From Tautonia plasticadhaerens (lineage in GTDB: Bacteria; Planctomycetota; Planctomycetia; Isosphaerales; Isosphaeraceae), in the NCBI RefSeq assembly GCF_007752535.1, contig NZ_CP036426.1, positions 310,001 to 374,000 on the forward strand: DNA of 64,000 bases, given 5' to 3'. Numbering within the stretch: the stretch's first letter is position 1; the number at the start of each line of letters is the position of its first letter. The position numbers and the translations under genes were made by a program. Shown here piece after piece: positions 18,369 to 26,543 of the stretch. The notes under the pieces are model-generated. The model saw nothing but the letters and a program-made list of their open reading frames with translations, made no database searches and had not been told where the DNA came from.

Positions 18369-18394
18369 CCCTCTCCCCGTTCGAGGGGAGAGGG
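18369..18394. repeat. REP-like palindrome, copy 1
   Basis: CCCTCTCCCC and GGGGAGAGGG form a perfect 10-bp stem with a 6-nt loop GTTCGA. A looser hairpin of similar composition lies just upstream (about 18272-18291). A related element occurs at 62791-62814. Such 'ctctcccc...ggggagag' hairpins are widespread extragenic repeats in GC-rich bacteria. Here it sits between two convergent genes, where it could also act as a factor-dependent bidirectional terminator. Confidence 0.7.
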
Positions 18395-18435
18395 GGAGGG
18401 GCTCGATCGGTCGACCAGGATGGCGGATTGGCCGA

Positions 18436-19188
18436 TCAGTCCCGGTCCCGGGTGGCCCTCATCTTGATCGGGCCGGTACGGCCAGGGCGGGGGCGATTGG
18501 GGGCGATGGCGCCGCGGGAAGGCCGGGGCTCCCGGTCCCGGGTGCCGCTGCCCAGGGCCGCCTCGAAGTCGGCGTTGGCGGGGTCGCCGGAGCCGATGTT
18601 CGAGCCGGCGAGGCCGCCGGAGGCCGACCCGCCCCCGGCGGTGCCGGCGGCGTGGGTGTCGTTTTGGTGGGCCGAGGCGGTGGTGTCGGACTGCTCGGCG
18701 TTGAAGGCATTCTCGTCATTGCCCGGGATGACCCCTTCGGGGACGGCCTCGACGGCGCGTCGGGCGTCGCTCGGGTCGAGCCCACCCTCGGGGCGGCCGG
18801 CGTCGAGATTGGTCGGGTGACCGGCCTCGACCCGCTCGGCGCACGAGAGGCAGTAGCGGGTGTAGGGCAGCGCGTCGAGCCGCTCGGCCCGGATCACGGC
18901 GTCGCACCGCTCGCAACGGCCGAAGGTCCCCCGCTCGATGCGGCCGAGGGCGTCGGCGACCTCGGCGTCGAGGTGCTCCTCGTTCTCGTAGAGCGTGGCG
19001 TCGATTTCCTGCATGGATTCGGCGGTGCCGAGGTCCGCCAGGTGCATCGGGGTGTCGGACAGGTTGCCCCCGGAGGGGCCCCCGGTGCCGGTCCGGACCT
19101 CGTCCTCGAGCGAATCCAGATCTCCGCGGAGCCTGGCGGCGAGTTCGAGGAGGCGGTTGCGGAACCGTTCGGTCTGCCTGGGCGTCAT
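18436..19188 (-). CDS. DksA/TraR-type zinc finger protein with long disordered tail
   Basis: 250 residues from the ATG at 19188; the frame is open far upstream but only as a shadow of the sulfatase gene. Residues 1-85 form a helical region (TERFRNRLLELAARLRGDLDSLE, then LADLGTAESMQEIDATLYENE). A four-Cys zinc finger CERC...CLSC follows at about 91-114. This is the DksA/TraR pattern of proteins that bind the secondary channel of RNA polymerase; the coiled coil lacks a clear DxxDxA tip. After residue 118 comes a 130-residue low-complexity tail rich in Gly, Ser, Ala and Asp ending in a basic RPRPGRTGPIKMRATRDRD, unusual for the family. It is divergent from the sulfatase. Confidence 0.85.
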   Translation of the reverse strand: MTPRQTERFRNRLLELAARLRGDLDSLEDEVRTGTGGPSGGNLSDTPMHLADLGTAESMQEIDATLYENEEHLDAEVADALGRIERGTFGRCERCDAVIRAERLDALPYTRYCLSCAERVEAGHPTNLDAGRPEGGLDPSDARRAVEAVPEGVIPGNDENAFNAEQSDTTASAHQNDTHAAGTAGGGSASGGLAGSNIGSGDPANADFEAALGSGTRDREPRPSRGAIAPNRPRPGRTGPIKMRATRDRD

Positions 19189-19371
19189 CGTCGGTCTCCC
19201 GTGGTGGTCCTGTTCGGCGGATCGGTGGATGCCGGATGGGGCAAAACAGACGCATACGCCGTGCCGACGAGCACCTCGAGCCCATTGGGGGGGACGAGCC
19301 GGGCCGCTATGGTGGGGGGCCCGGACACCCACCCCACCGACCGAACCGGGTCGAGTCGAGAGGACCTCCCC

Positions 19372-20730
19372 ATGATCGCACCCATCGCCGGCCGCCGGGC
19401 CGTCGCCCGCCCGATCGCCGTGGCGACGCTGCTCGCCCTGCTCCCGATGTTCGCCCTGCCCGGGACGGCCCCGGCCGGCCCGCCGGGGGCGGCTCGGGAG
19501 GACCCGAAGCCTCCGAACGTCGTCTTGATCATCTCCGACGACCACGGCTGGACCGACTACGGCTTCATGGGGCACCCGCACGTCCGGACGCCGAACCTGG
19601 ACCGCCTGGCCGCGGAGAGCCTGACGTTCACGCGGGGCTACGTGCCGTCGAGCCTCTGCTGCCCGAGCCTGGCTACGATCATCACCGGGCTGTTCCCGCA
19701 TCAGCACAAGATCACGGGGAACGACCCCCCCCAGCCGGCGGGGATGCCAAATCGGGAATTCTACGCCTCTCCCCTGTTCGCCGAGGGCCGTGAGGCGATG
19801 ATCCGGCACCTGGAGGCCGTGCCCACCCTGCCGGCGCTGCTGGCCCGGGGCGACTACCTCAGCTTCCAGTCCGGCAAGTGGTGGCAGGGGGATTATTCCC
19901 GGGGCGGCTTCACCCACGGGATGACCCGGGGCCGGCGGCACGGCGACGAGGGGCTCGACATCGGCCGGGTCACGATGGAACCGATCGAGGAGTTCATCGC
20001 CGAGGCCTCGGACGAGGGGCGGCCGTTCTTCGTCTGGTACGCGCCCTTCCTGCCCCACACGCCCCACACCCCGCCCGACCGCCTGCTGGAGCATTACCGC
20101 GGCCTCGCCCCGGCCCCGGTGGCGAAGTACTGGGCGATGGTCGAGTGGTTCGACGAGACGTGCGGGCGACTGCTGGACCACCTCGACGAGCGGGGGCTGG
20201 CCGGGGACACGATCGTCCTGTACGTCGCCGACAACGGCTGGACCCAGGACCCCGAGGGCGACGGCTTCATCCGCTCCAAGCGGTCGCCGTACGACGCCGG
20301 GCTCCGGACGCCGATCATGGTCCGGTGGCCCGGGCGGGTCGAGCCGGCGATGAGCGGGTCGCTGGCCAGCTCGATCGACCTGGCGCCCACGATCCTCTCC
20401 GCCGCCGGCCTGGAGCCGACCCCCGAGATGCCGGGGCTCGACCTCCGGGACGCGGGGGCCGTCGCCGGTCGCGATTCCGTCTTCGGGGCCTGCTATGAGC
20501 ACACGATCCTCGACCTGGACGAGCCGGCCGCCAACCTCCGGGAGCGGTGGATGGTGGAGGGGAAATGGAAGCTGATCGTCCCCGCCGCGCTGAGCGACCT
20601 GCCGGCCCCCCAGCTCTACGACCTCTCCGCCGACCCGGCCGAGCGCGACGACCGCTCCGGGGAGCAGCCAGGGCGCGTCGAGGCGATGCGACGGGCGCTC
20701 GACGCCTGGTGGGATTCCCCCTCCCCCTGA
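19372..20730 (+). CDS. Secreted sulfatase with altered maturation motif
   Basis: 452 residues. A signal peptide (residues 1-36) precedes the alkaline-phosphatase-fold core that begins NVVLIISDDHGW with the two metal Asp residues. Other landmarks are PNLDRLAAES, SGKWWQGDY, YAPFLPHTPHTPP and ADNGWTQ, the last carrying the Asp-Asn metal ligands. The site converted to formylglycine normally reads C-x-P-x-R; here it is C96-C-P-S-L100, so the nucleophile is kept but the Arg is Leu. Planctomycete sulfatases of the related CxPSL type exist. Desulfation of polysaccharides in the periplasm is likely. A sulfatase-maturating enzyme is not in the window. Confidence 0.9.
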   Translation: MIAPIAGRRAVARPIAVATLLALLPMFALPGTAPAGPPGAAREDPKPPNVVLIISDDHGWTDYGFMGHPHVRTPNLDRLAAESLTFTRGYVPSSLCCPSLATIITGLFPHQHKITGNDPPQPAGMPNREFYASPLFAEGREAMIRHLEAVPTLPALLARGDYLSFQSGKWWQGDYSRGGFTHGMTRGRRHGDEGLDIGRVTMEPIEEFIAEASDEGRPFFVWYAPFLPHTPHTPPDRLLEHYRGLAPAPVAKYWAMVEWFDETCGRLLDHLDERGLAGDTIVLYVADNGWTQDPEGDGFIRSKRSPYDAGLRTPIMVRWPGRVEPAMSGSLASSIDLAPTILSAAGLEPTPEMPGLDLRDAGAVAGRDSVFGACYEHTILDLDEPAANLRERWMVEGKWKLIVPAALSDLPAPQLYDLSADPAERDDRSGEQPGRVEAMRRALDAWWDSPSP

Positions 20731-21003
20731 TCGTGCTCGGTCCGGGTCCGACGACCGGCCGACACGGGTGGGGATCGTCGGCCGACGGCGGGCGAGGCCG
20801 CTCCCCCCCGTCCCCGGGACCGGCCTCCCGAAGCCCGGCCTCGCCGGTCGTCGTCGGGTCGCATCCATCCATGGCTAGGTACCCGTCCCCTCGCCCCGGC
20901 TTGGGAATCGGGGTTCCCACCGGCGGGCGCGATCCGTTATCAATGGACGCTCGGCTCTGCCGCGGCGTGGAGCGACCATCGACCCGACACGACGGAGGTT
21001 CCC

Positions 21004-21429
21004 ATGTCCCAGGCCCGGTCCGGCAACACGGTCCGCATCCACTACACCGGTCGGCTGGCCGACGGCACCGTCTTCGACTCCTCGGACGGCAAGGCGCCGC
21101 TGGAATTCACCCTGGGAGAGAGCCAGGTGATCCCCGGCTTCGAGGAGGCGGTCACCGGCATGGAGCCGGGCCAGGAGTCCACGGTGACGATCCCGTCCGA
21201 CCGCGCCTACGGCGCCCACAAGTCGGAGCTGGTCTTCGACGTGCCCCGCGCCCAGTTCCCCGAGGACCTCGACCCCCAGGTCGGCCAGCAGCTGCAGATG
21301 ACCAACGGCGACCAGACCGCCGTCGTCACGGTGGCGGAGGTCCAGGACGGCTCGGTCAAGCTGGACGCGAATCACCCGCTCGCCGGCAAGGACCTGACTT
21401 TCGACATCGCCCTGGTCGAGGTCAGCTGA
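21004..21429 (+). CDS. FKBP-type peptidyl-prolyl cis-trans isomerase, SlyD-like
   Basis: 141 residues. It has the SlyD-like FKBP core: [20 protein letters not shown], then [26 protein letters not shown], which carries the Val-Ile pair of the active site, and an inserted IF (chaperone) domain at about 70-120 with [16 protein letters not shown]. The His-rich metal-binding tail of E. coli SlyD is absent. No signal peptide is present, so it is a cytosolic folding catalyst/chaperone. A strong GGAGG ribosome site precedes the ATG. It lies in its own unit between the sulfatase and a convergent Cys-cluster gene. Confidence 0.94.
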   Translation: MSQARSGNTVRIHYTGRLADGTVFDSSDGKAPLEFTLGESQVIPGFEEAVTGMEPGQESTVTIPSDRAYGAHKSELVFDVPRAQFPEDLDPQVGQQLQMTNGDQTAVVTVAEVQDGSVKLDANHPLAGKDLTFDIALVEVS

Positions 21430-21507
21430 GCCGACCCGGCCCCCTCCGGGCGTCCCGCGTCGCCCGCGTCGCGTCCCGGGCCGCCCGGGCTCCAGGCCCG
21501 CGATCGT

Positions 21508-22059
21508 TCAGCGGACCGGGCCGGTCGACGATCGCCCGCCGGCCGAGAACAGGTCCCGGAGCCGCACCCGGGTCATCCGGCCGCCGTCGGCGATGCGCTG
21601 GAGGTGGGCCAGCCGGCCCTCGGCCGGGCCGAGCGTCCAGCACTGCTCGGCCGGCAGCTCCTCGATCGGGGGCCCGGCGTCCGGCCCGTCGTTGAGCGGG
21701 CAGATGTCCCGCAACTCGACGACCGCCCCGCCGGTTTCCTCGTCCCGCTCGTCGAGCCACCGCAGCGGGTAGCCCTGGGTGCGGCAGACGTAGGGGCGGT
21801 GCTCGTAGATCCGGCAGGCCCCCCGGTCGTCGAGGAAGGCGCAGGCCCCCTCGGGGTGGGGCGACCCCCCGTCGAGCAAGCTGGGGTGGTGGCGGCGGAT
21901 CAGGTCGGCCTCGACCTCGAAGACGGTCAGGTCGTCGACGCAGCAGCCCGAGCAGCCCAGGCCGCACTTGAGTCGACCCCGGTGGGCCTCGTCGAGCGGT
22001 GCGGCGTCGCGGTCGACGTCCAGGTGCAGTGCGGCCACGGCATCGGTCGGGTCGTCCAA
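21508..22059 (-). CDS. YkgJ family Fe/Zn-type cysteine-cluster protein
   Basis: 183 residues. I place the start at a TTG (22059) because a GGAG ribosome site lies eight bases upstream and no ATG or GTG fits; the frame upstream is a shadow of the GNAT gene. The CxxxC..CC pattern KCGLGCSGCC near residue 30 and the second cluster GACRIYEHRPYVCRTQGYPL at about 85-105 are the YkgJ/UPF0153 signature, thought to bind a metal or Fe-S cluster. The C-terminal third, with EQCWTLGPAEGRL, is family-typical. Function is unknown. It follows the GNAT gene by 98 bp on the same strand. Confidence 0.82.
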   Translation of the reverse strand: MDDPTDAVAALHLDVDRDAAPLDEAHRGRLKCGLGCSGCCVDDLTVFEVEADLIRRHHPSLLDGGSPHPEGACAFLDDRGACRIYEHRPYVCRTQGYPLRWLDERDEETGGAVVELRDICPLNDGPDAGPPIEELPAEQCWTLGPAEGRLAHLQRIADGGRMTRVRLRDLFSAGGRSSTGPVR

Positions 22060-22157
22060 GGCGGGGCTCCGGGGATGGTCCGGTCTCGGCTCGGAGAGGA
22101 ATCGGCCGCCGCTCGCCCCCGGTTCACGGCCGAGGCGGCCCTCGGCGGCGGGGAGCC

Positions 22158-23432
22158 TCAGGCCGAGGCCGAGTCCAGGGGGCTCCGCCAGATGGGACGC
22201 CGGGGGAAGAGGACGCGGGCGGAGTCCAGCGCGGTGGCGGTGGAGGCGATGGAGCCGTCCTCGCCGAGCAGGGCGTCGGGGTCGTCGTGGCCCATCACCA
22301 GGCGGACGAAGGCGCCGGGGGAGAGGGTGAGGTGGCGTCGGCCGAGGCGGTCGGGCTCGACCCTGCTGCGGGTCTTGGCGGGCTCGACGTGGAGCAGGTA
22401 GCGGCGGTCGTCGACCGTCAGGCCCAGTTCGAGGGGGCCGGATCCGGCGTCGGAGACGCGTCGGCTCAATTCGGGGAGGATGGCGCGGAGCAGGCGGTCG
22501 GGGTCGGGGGCGTGGTACATGGAGGCGGCCCCCTCCAGCTCGTCGGCGTCGAGGATGGTGGTGCCCTTGAGGCGCCGGAAGGTGTCCATCACCGGGTGGT
22601 CGAGCGGGGCGTGGACGACGACCTCGGGGTAGGCGCGCTCCAGGGCCTCGGAGCGGACCCGGCCGAGCAGGGCGGGGAGGGCGTCGGGGCGGTCGGGGTC
22701 GGTGGCGATCTCCAGGATCTTGTGGTCCTTGACGAAGGCGTAGCCGTGGACCGACTCGCCGAGGCAGGCGACCCAGATCACGTGGGCATACTTGCGGCCG
22801 ATCATCCAGCGCCAGTACTCCTCGGAGCGGACGACCGAGCCGGTGGTGTCGCCGTAGTTGCGGTCGTAGAGGGCCATCAGGTCCCCCAGCTCGACCTGCC
22901 GCCAGGGGCGGACGTGCCAGGGGCCCGGCTGCCCCTCGGGGGCGGCGTCCCCGCCGATGGGGAGGGTCCGGCTGGGGGCCTTGGCCAGGGTCTGCTTGCC
23001 GCAGAGGCCCCAGCCGAGCGGGCGGTAGAAGCGGGGCATGGCCGTGGTGAGGGCCATCAGCGCGGCCCCGGAGCGTCGGGCGCGGTCGTCGGCCAGGCGG
23101 AGGATCTCCTGGGCGTAGCCCTGGCCCCGGTATTCGGGCAGGGTGCCGACCCAGGTGACGCCGTTGAGCGGCAGCGGGACCGAGCCGAAGCGGATGACCC
23201 GATCGGTGAGGTGGGCGTGGCTGGCGACCTTGCCGTCGACCCGGGCGAGCAGGCGCTGCTCGGGCCTGTAGGCCGGGTCGCTCAGCGAGCCGAGGAACTC
23301 GTCGCGGTCGGGGCCGTGGAAGACGTGCAGCAGGGTCTGGTAGATGGCCTCGTGGTCGGCCTCGCTCCCCTGGCAGAATTCGACGGGTCCGCGACGGGCG
23401 GGCGATCGGGCACTGGACGGGGTCTCTTTCAT
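22158..23432 (-). CDS. GNAT family N-acetyltransferase, Eis-like layout
   Basis: 424 residues from the ATG at 23432. The acetyl-CoA-binding GNAT motif VTWVGTLPEYRGQGYAQEIL sits at about residues 90-110 (R/QxxGxG/A). Family features TAMPRFYRPLGWG and a second degenerate GNAT domain near 200-300, followed by a C-terminal SCP2-like part (VDDRRYLLHVEPAKTRSRV), give the three-part layout of Eis/enhanced-intracellular-survival type acetyltransferases. Those acetylate amines such as aminoglycosides or lysines. A possible -10 (TACAAT, complement of 23541-23546) lies about 110 bp upstream. The substrate cannot be inferred. Confidence 0.82.
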   Translation of the reverse strand: MKETPSSARSPARRGPVEFCQGSEADHEAIYQTLLHVFHGPDRDEFLGSLSDPAYRPEQRLLARVDGKVASHAHLTDRVIRFGSVPLPLNGVTWVGTLPEYRGQGYAQEILRLADDRARRSGAALMALTTAMPRFYRPLGWGLCGKQTLAKAPSRTLPIGGDAAPEGQPGPWHVRPWRQVELGDLMALYDRNYGDTTGSVVRSEEYWRWMIGRKYAHVIWVACLGESVHGYAFVKDHKILEIATDPDRPDALPALLGRVRSEALERAYPEVVVHAPLDHPVMDTFRRLKGTTILDADELEGAASMYHAPDPDRLLRAILPELSRRVSDAGSGPLELGLTVDDRRYLLHVEPAKTRSRVEPDRLGRRHLTLSPGAFVRLVMGHDDPDALLGEDGSIASTATALDSARVLFPRRPIWRSPLDSASA

Positions 23433-23607
23433 CAGCGAGGGCACCAGGGGCCGCCTCCGTTTCGGCGGCCGGTCCGATCGGCCCGGGACCGGGGCCCGCA
23501 GCCGGATCGTCCGGCGGGCCGCGACTCGACCGGACCTGATATTGTAGGGGCGAGTGCGACGCTCCGCCCCGGTCGAGCGGCAAAATTTCGATCGGATCGG
23601 CCGGGGG

Positions 23608-25251
23608 TCAGATCCGGGGGCCGCCCGCGGCCCCGAGCAGCGCCGACCGGAGCCGGTCGGCCGGGTGGAGCACCGCCGCGTATTCCCGGCTGTGGGCCAG
23701 CGCGTTGCGGGCCAGGCCCGCCCGGAGCCGACCCTCCCGCCGCCGCAACCCCTCCCGGTCGGCCGAGACGAAGGGGGACAGCTCGGCATTCGCCCTGCGG
23801 ATCGCGAAGTATCGGGCCGCCCGCTGCGCCCGGGACCCGACCGGCCCGGCGAGGGCCGCCCGCTTGGCCTCCAACGCCTCCCGGGCGGCCTCGGGGAGGG
23901 GGTCGGGCAGGTGGCGGTCGGGGTTGAAGGTCAGGTCCCGGATCCGGGCCCCGACCTCGCGGAGCTGCCCCGCCGAGGCGGGGTCGTCGGGCAGCCCCGG
24001 CCAGAGGGTCAGCGAGAGGGTCAGGTAGCCGGGCGGGTCCACCCCGAAGAAGCCCCGGAAGATCTCGTCCCCCAGCTCGTCGTACTTGGCGCCGCCGATG
24101 CCGTGGATGAACAGGTCGCCCAGCAGGGCCCGGGCGAACATGGTGGTGGTCAGCGCCCGGGTGCGGAGGCGGACGCCCCGGCCCGGCAGCTCCCGGAGCC
24201 GCTCGACGGCGCAGCAGGCGTCCCGGTCGGGGCCGAGGGTCAACTCGACGAGGGGCTCGTCGTCCCCGGCGATCCTCAATTGCATCCTGGACGGGTCGAC
24301 CTGGCGGGCCATCAGCGGCCGGCGCCGGGGGTGGTCGCGTCGCCAGGCCCAGAAGGGGGCTTCCTGCCAGTCCCCCTCGGTGGCCAGGGCGGGCACCGGG
24401 TGGTTCTTGCTGCGGATGCCGTGGGCCTTGCGGTAGCGGTCGAGCGACTCGTTATGGACCTCCCGGAACCGGGGGAGGTGCGCCAGCAAGTGGGAGGCGA
24501 ACCAGAGGAAGGCTTCCGATTCGCAGACGCCCCCCAGCGGCACCTCGGCATTGCGGGCCCCCCAGGAGGCCTCCCGGGCCCGTCGCATGGCGGCCAGGCG
24601 GAGGCCCAGGCGGTCGGTCTGCCCGGCGGCGAGCACGGCCCGGGGCCAGTCTTCGGGCAGCAGCGGGTCGGGGACCAGGCCCCCCATCAGACCGAGGGCG
24701 CGGTCGGCGAAGGAGGCGAAGGTTTGCTCGTCCTGGACCCGGAGGTCCTCGAAGGGGGACTCGCCGGCCCACTCGTCGAAGGGGACGTGGCGGGCCTTCA
24801 GGCGGTCGCCGTCGCGGAAGGGGACCCGGACGGCGACCGCCTTGGGGATGTCGTTGTCGACGATCAGGTTCAGGCCGAGGCCGCCGACCGCCCGGGCGAT
24901 CGAGGCGGCCGCGAAGTTCTTGACCCAGACGCCCGGGTGGGACAGCTCCGGCTGATGGCCGGTGACGACCAGCGGGGCGTCGGCGTCCCTCGAGGGGTCG
25001 GGGAGGCCGTCGAGGTCGTCCAGGCCGAAGCGGAGGAGGAAGCGCCGGGAGCGGTCGAGGATCTCGGAGCGCGCCATCGACCGGAGCCGGCCGGCCCGCC
25101 GGCCCTGGAAGTCGTGGTCCCAGGAGGAGAGCCGGCGTCGGTTGGCGTCGAGCAGCCCGGGGGCCTCCGCCATCGGGGGCTCGGCCAGCAGGGCGCCGTC
25201 CGAGGCGGGGGCCCGCAGCCGACGGGGCGTCAATCCTGTCATCCGCGACAC
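23608..25251 (-). CDS. Conserved hypothetical, distantly BshC-like
   Basis: 547 residues. The start is a GTG at 25251 or an ATG at 25242; the latter overlaps the glycosyltransferase stop (ATGA), so coupling is likely. Around residue 95 it has VVTGHQPELSHPGVWVKNFAA, resembling the VTGQQ.GLF.GPLYT.YK block at the start of BshC, the enzyme that adds cysteine to GlcN-malate in bacillithiol synthesis. The rest (e.g. IHGIGGAKYDELGDEI, and a helical C-terminus around 430-530) is alpha/beta and cytosolic, without membrane segments. The similarity is weak and the length matches BshC (about 540). Treat as unknown with a testable lead. Its partner is a GT2 enzyme. Confidence 0.7.
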   Translation of the reverse strand: MSRMTGLTPRRLRAPASDGALLAEPPMAEAPGLLDANRRRLSSWDHDFQGRRAGRLRSMARSEILDRSRRFLLRFGLDDLDGLPDPSRDADAPLVVTGHQPELSHPGVWVKNFAAASIARAVGGLGLNLIVDNDIPKAVAVRVPFRDGDRLKARHVPFDEWAGESPFEDLRVQDEQTFASFADRALGLMGGLVPDPLLPEDWPRAVLAAGQTDRLGLRLAAMRRAREASWGARNAEVPLGGVCESEAFLWFASHLLAHLPRFREVHNESLDRYRKAHGIRSKNHPVPALATEGDWQEAPFWAWRRDHPRRRPLMARQVDPSRMQLRIAGDDEPLVELTLGPDRDACCAVERLRELPGRGVRLRTRALTTTMFARALLGDLFIHGIGGAKYDELGDEIFRGFFGVDPPGYLTLSLTLWPGLPDDPASAGQLREVGARIRDLTFNPDRHLPDPLPEAAREALEAKRAALAGPVGSRAQRAARYFAIRRANAELSPFVSADREGLRRREGRLRAGLARNALAHSREYAAVLHPADRLRSALLGAAGGPRI

Positions 25252-25961
25252 CCCCCGGCCACCTCGATGCGGGAGCGCCGGAGGGCGTCCTGGAAGACGG
25301 ATCGGTAGTGATTCAGGCGGTACTCGGCGTCATCCAGGGCCCCGCCGAAGGCCCGCTTCTCGTCGAGGTAGATCAGCGGCACCGGCACCTCGACCACGGT
25401 CATCCCGTGGGAGGCGGCCTGCACCCAGACCTGCAGCGGCATGGCGTAGCCTTCGTCCGAGATCTCGAACTTCGGCAGGATCTCGGCCCGATACGCCTTG
25501 AAGCCGCAGAAGGCGTCGGTCAGGCCGAACCCGAGGCATTCGTTGAGCCATCGGGTGACCTCGACGTTGATCTTCCGGCGCTGCTCGGGGGGGGCCTGGC
25601 TCGGGTCGAAGACCTTCAGGTACCGGCTGCCGGAGACGAGGTCGGCCCGGTCGAGCGGCCCGGCCACCTCGGGGATCATCGCCGGCTCGTGCTGGCCGTC
25701 GCAGTCGAGCGTGACGAGGCCGTCGTAGCCGCCGGAGACGGTGGCCTCGAAGGCGCTCCGGAGCCCGGCGCCGTACCCCCGGTTCCGTTCGTGCCGGATC
25801 ACCCGGACGGTCGGGAACCGGGAGAGCAGCTCGGGGGTCCGGTCGGTCGAGCCGTCGTCGACGACCAGCACGTCCCCCGGCGCGTGTCGGAGGATCTCGG
25901 CCAGGACGGGCTCGAGGTTCTCCTCCTCGTTATAGACCGGGATGGCGGTCAGCAGGCGCAT
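25239..25961 (-). CDS. Glycosyltransferase family 2
   Basis: 240 residues from the ATG at 25961, chosen because GT2 proteins start directly with the LTAIPVYNEEENL strand. The nucleotide-sugar site DVLVVDDGSTDRT and the metal-binding TLDCDGQHEP (DxD-like) are textbook. LVSGSRYL and DAFCGFKAYR place it with dolichyl-phosphate mannose synthase-like/polyprenol glycosyltransferases. No C-terminal membrane helices are present, so it is a soluble or peripheral enzyme acting at the inner face of the membrane. It precedes and overlaps the BshC-like gene by 13 bp. A good minus-strand promoter lies at 26030-26057. Confidence 0.92.
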   Translation of the reverse strand: MRLLTAIPVYNEEENLEPVLAEILRHAPGDVLVVDDGSTDRTPELLSRFPTVRVIRHERNRGYGAGLRSAFEATVSGGYDGLVTLDCDGQHEPAMIPEVAGPLDRADLVSGSRYLKVFDPSQAPPEQRRKINVEVTRWLNECLGFGLTDAFCGFKAYRAEILPKFEISDEGYAMPLQVWVQAASHGMTVVEVPVPLIYLDEKRAFGGALDDAEYRLNHYRSVFQDALRRSRIEVAGGCRG

Positions 25962-26029
25962 GGCGGGGGCTCGGGGAGGGTCGTCGAGGGGGTCGGATTC
26001 GCGGGACCCACATTCGAGGCAATGGCGGC

Positions 26030-26057
26030 ATTCTAGGCCGGCCGCATCCGAAGTCAA
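26030..26057 (-). promoter_or_regulatory. Sigma-70 promoter for the glycosyltransferase operon
   Basis: On the minus strand TTGACT (complement of 26052-26057), a 16-bp spacer and TAGAAT (complement of 26030-26035). The implied start is about 60 nt before the ATG at 25961. The boxes stand out against the GC-rich surroundings. Confidence 0.55.
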
Positions 26058-26246
26058 CGCGGCCGGGACGGGGCCCGGGTTGAGTTAAATGCAAGCCCGA
26101 TGCCGGCGACGGTCGCCCCGATCCGGATCATCGGCCGAAATTGCCTCAACCTTCGGGGCCCTTTCGGCCGATCCCCTGCAGGTCGGGCCGTCGCGCGAGC
26201 GTCGCGGACGCCCCCGCCCCGCATCGGTCGACAGGGAGGAGAGCCG

Positions 26247-26516
26247 ATGACGTACGACGAGTGCCACGAATCGCTGGTTCAAATCCGACGCCGCCAGGGG
26301 ACCCGCTTCCCCAGGATCCGGATCGACTGCGGCGGGGAAGTCCTGCGGGGCCGCCTGGCACGGTCCGACAGCGACCCCGAGCATCGTCTCGCGCCGACCA
26401 GCCCGCGGGGGGCCCTGGTGCTGGAAGACCTCCGGGCCGGCCGGGCGGCCACCGTGATCGTGCCGCTCGACCGGATCGGCCCCGACGGCCTCCGGCCGCT
26501 CGACGATCCCGAGTGA
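26247..26516 (+). CDS. Small hypothetical protein
   Basis: 89 residues. The ATG at 26247 follows a clear ribosome site (AGGGAGGAGAG), so it is preferred to the ATG at 26100. The sequence starts MTYDECHESLVQIRRRQGTRFPRI, then has strand-rich segments IRIDCGGEVLRGRLARSD and GALVLEDLRAG, and ends in VIVPLDRIGPDGLRPL. It looks like a small beta-barrel or SH3-like cytosolic protein with two Cys. Not recognised. It stands alone between a divergent glycosyltransferase and a convergent YgfZ-like gene. Confidence 0.65.
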   Translation: MTYDECHESLVQIRRRQGTRFPRIRIDCGGEVLRGRLARSDSDPEHRLAPTSPRGALVLEDLRAGRAATVIVPLDRIGPDGLRPLDDPE

Positions 26517-26543
26517 TCGGCCCCCGTCCCGCCCGATCCCTCG

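Noticed and set aside
26276-26286. GGTTCAAATCC resembling a tRNA T-arm
   Set aside because: Inside a small coding gene with a good ribosome site; no acceptor stem, D-arm or anticodon arm could be built around it.
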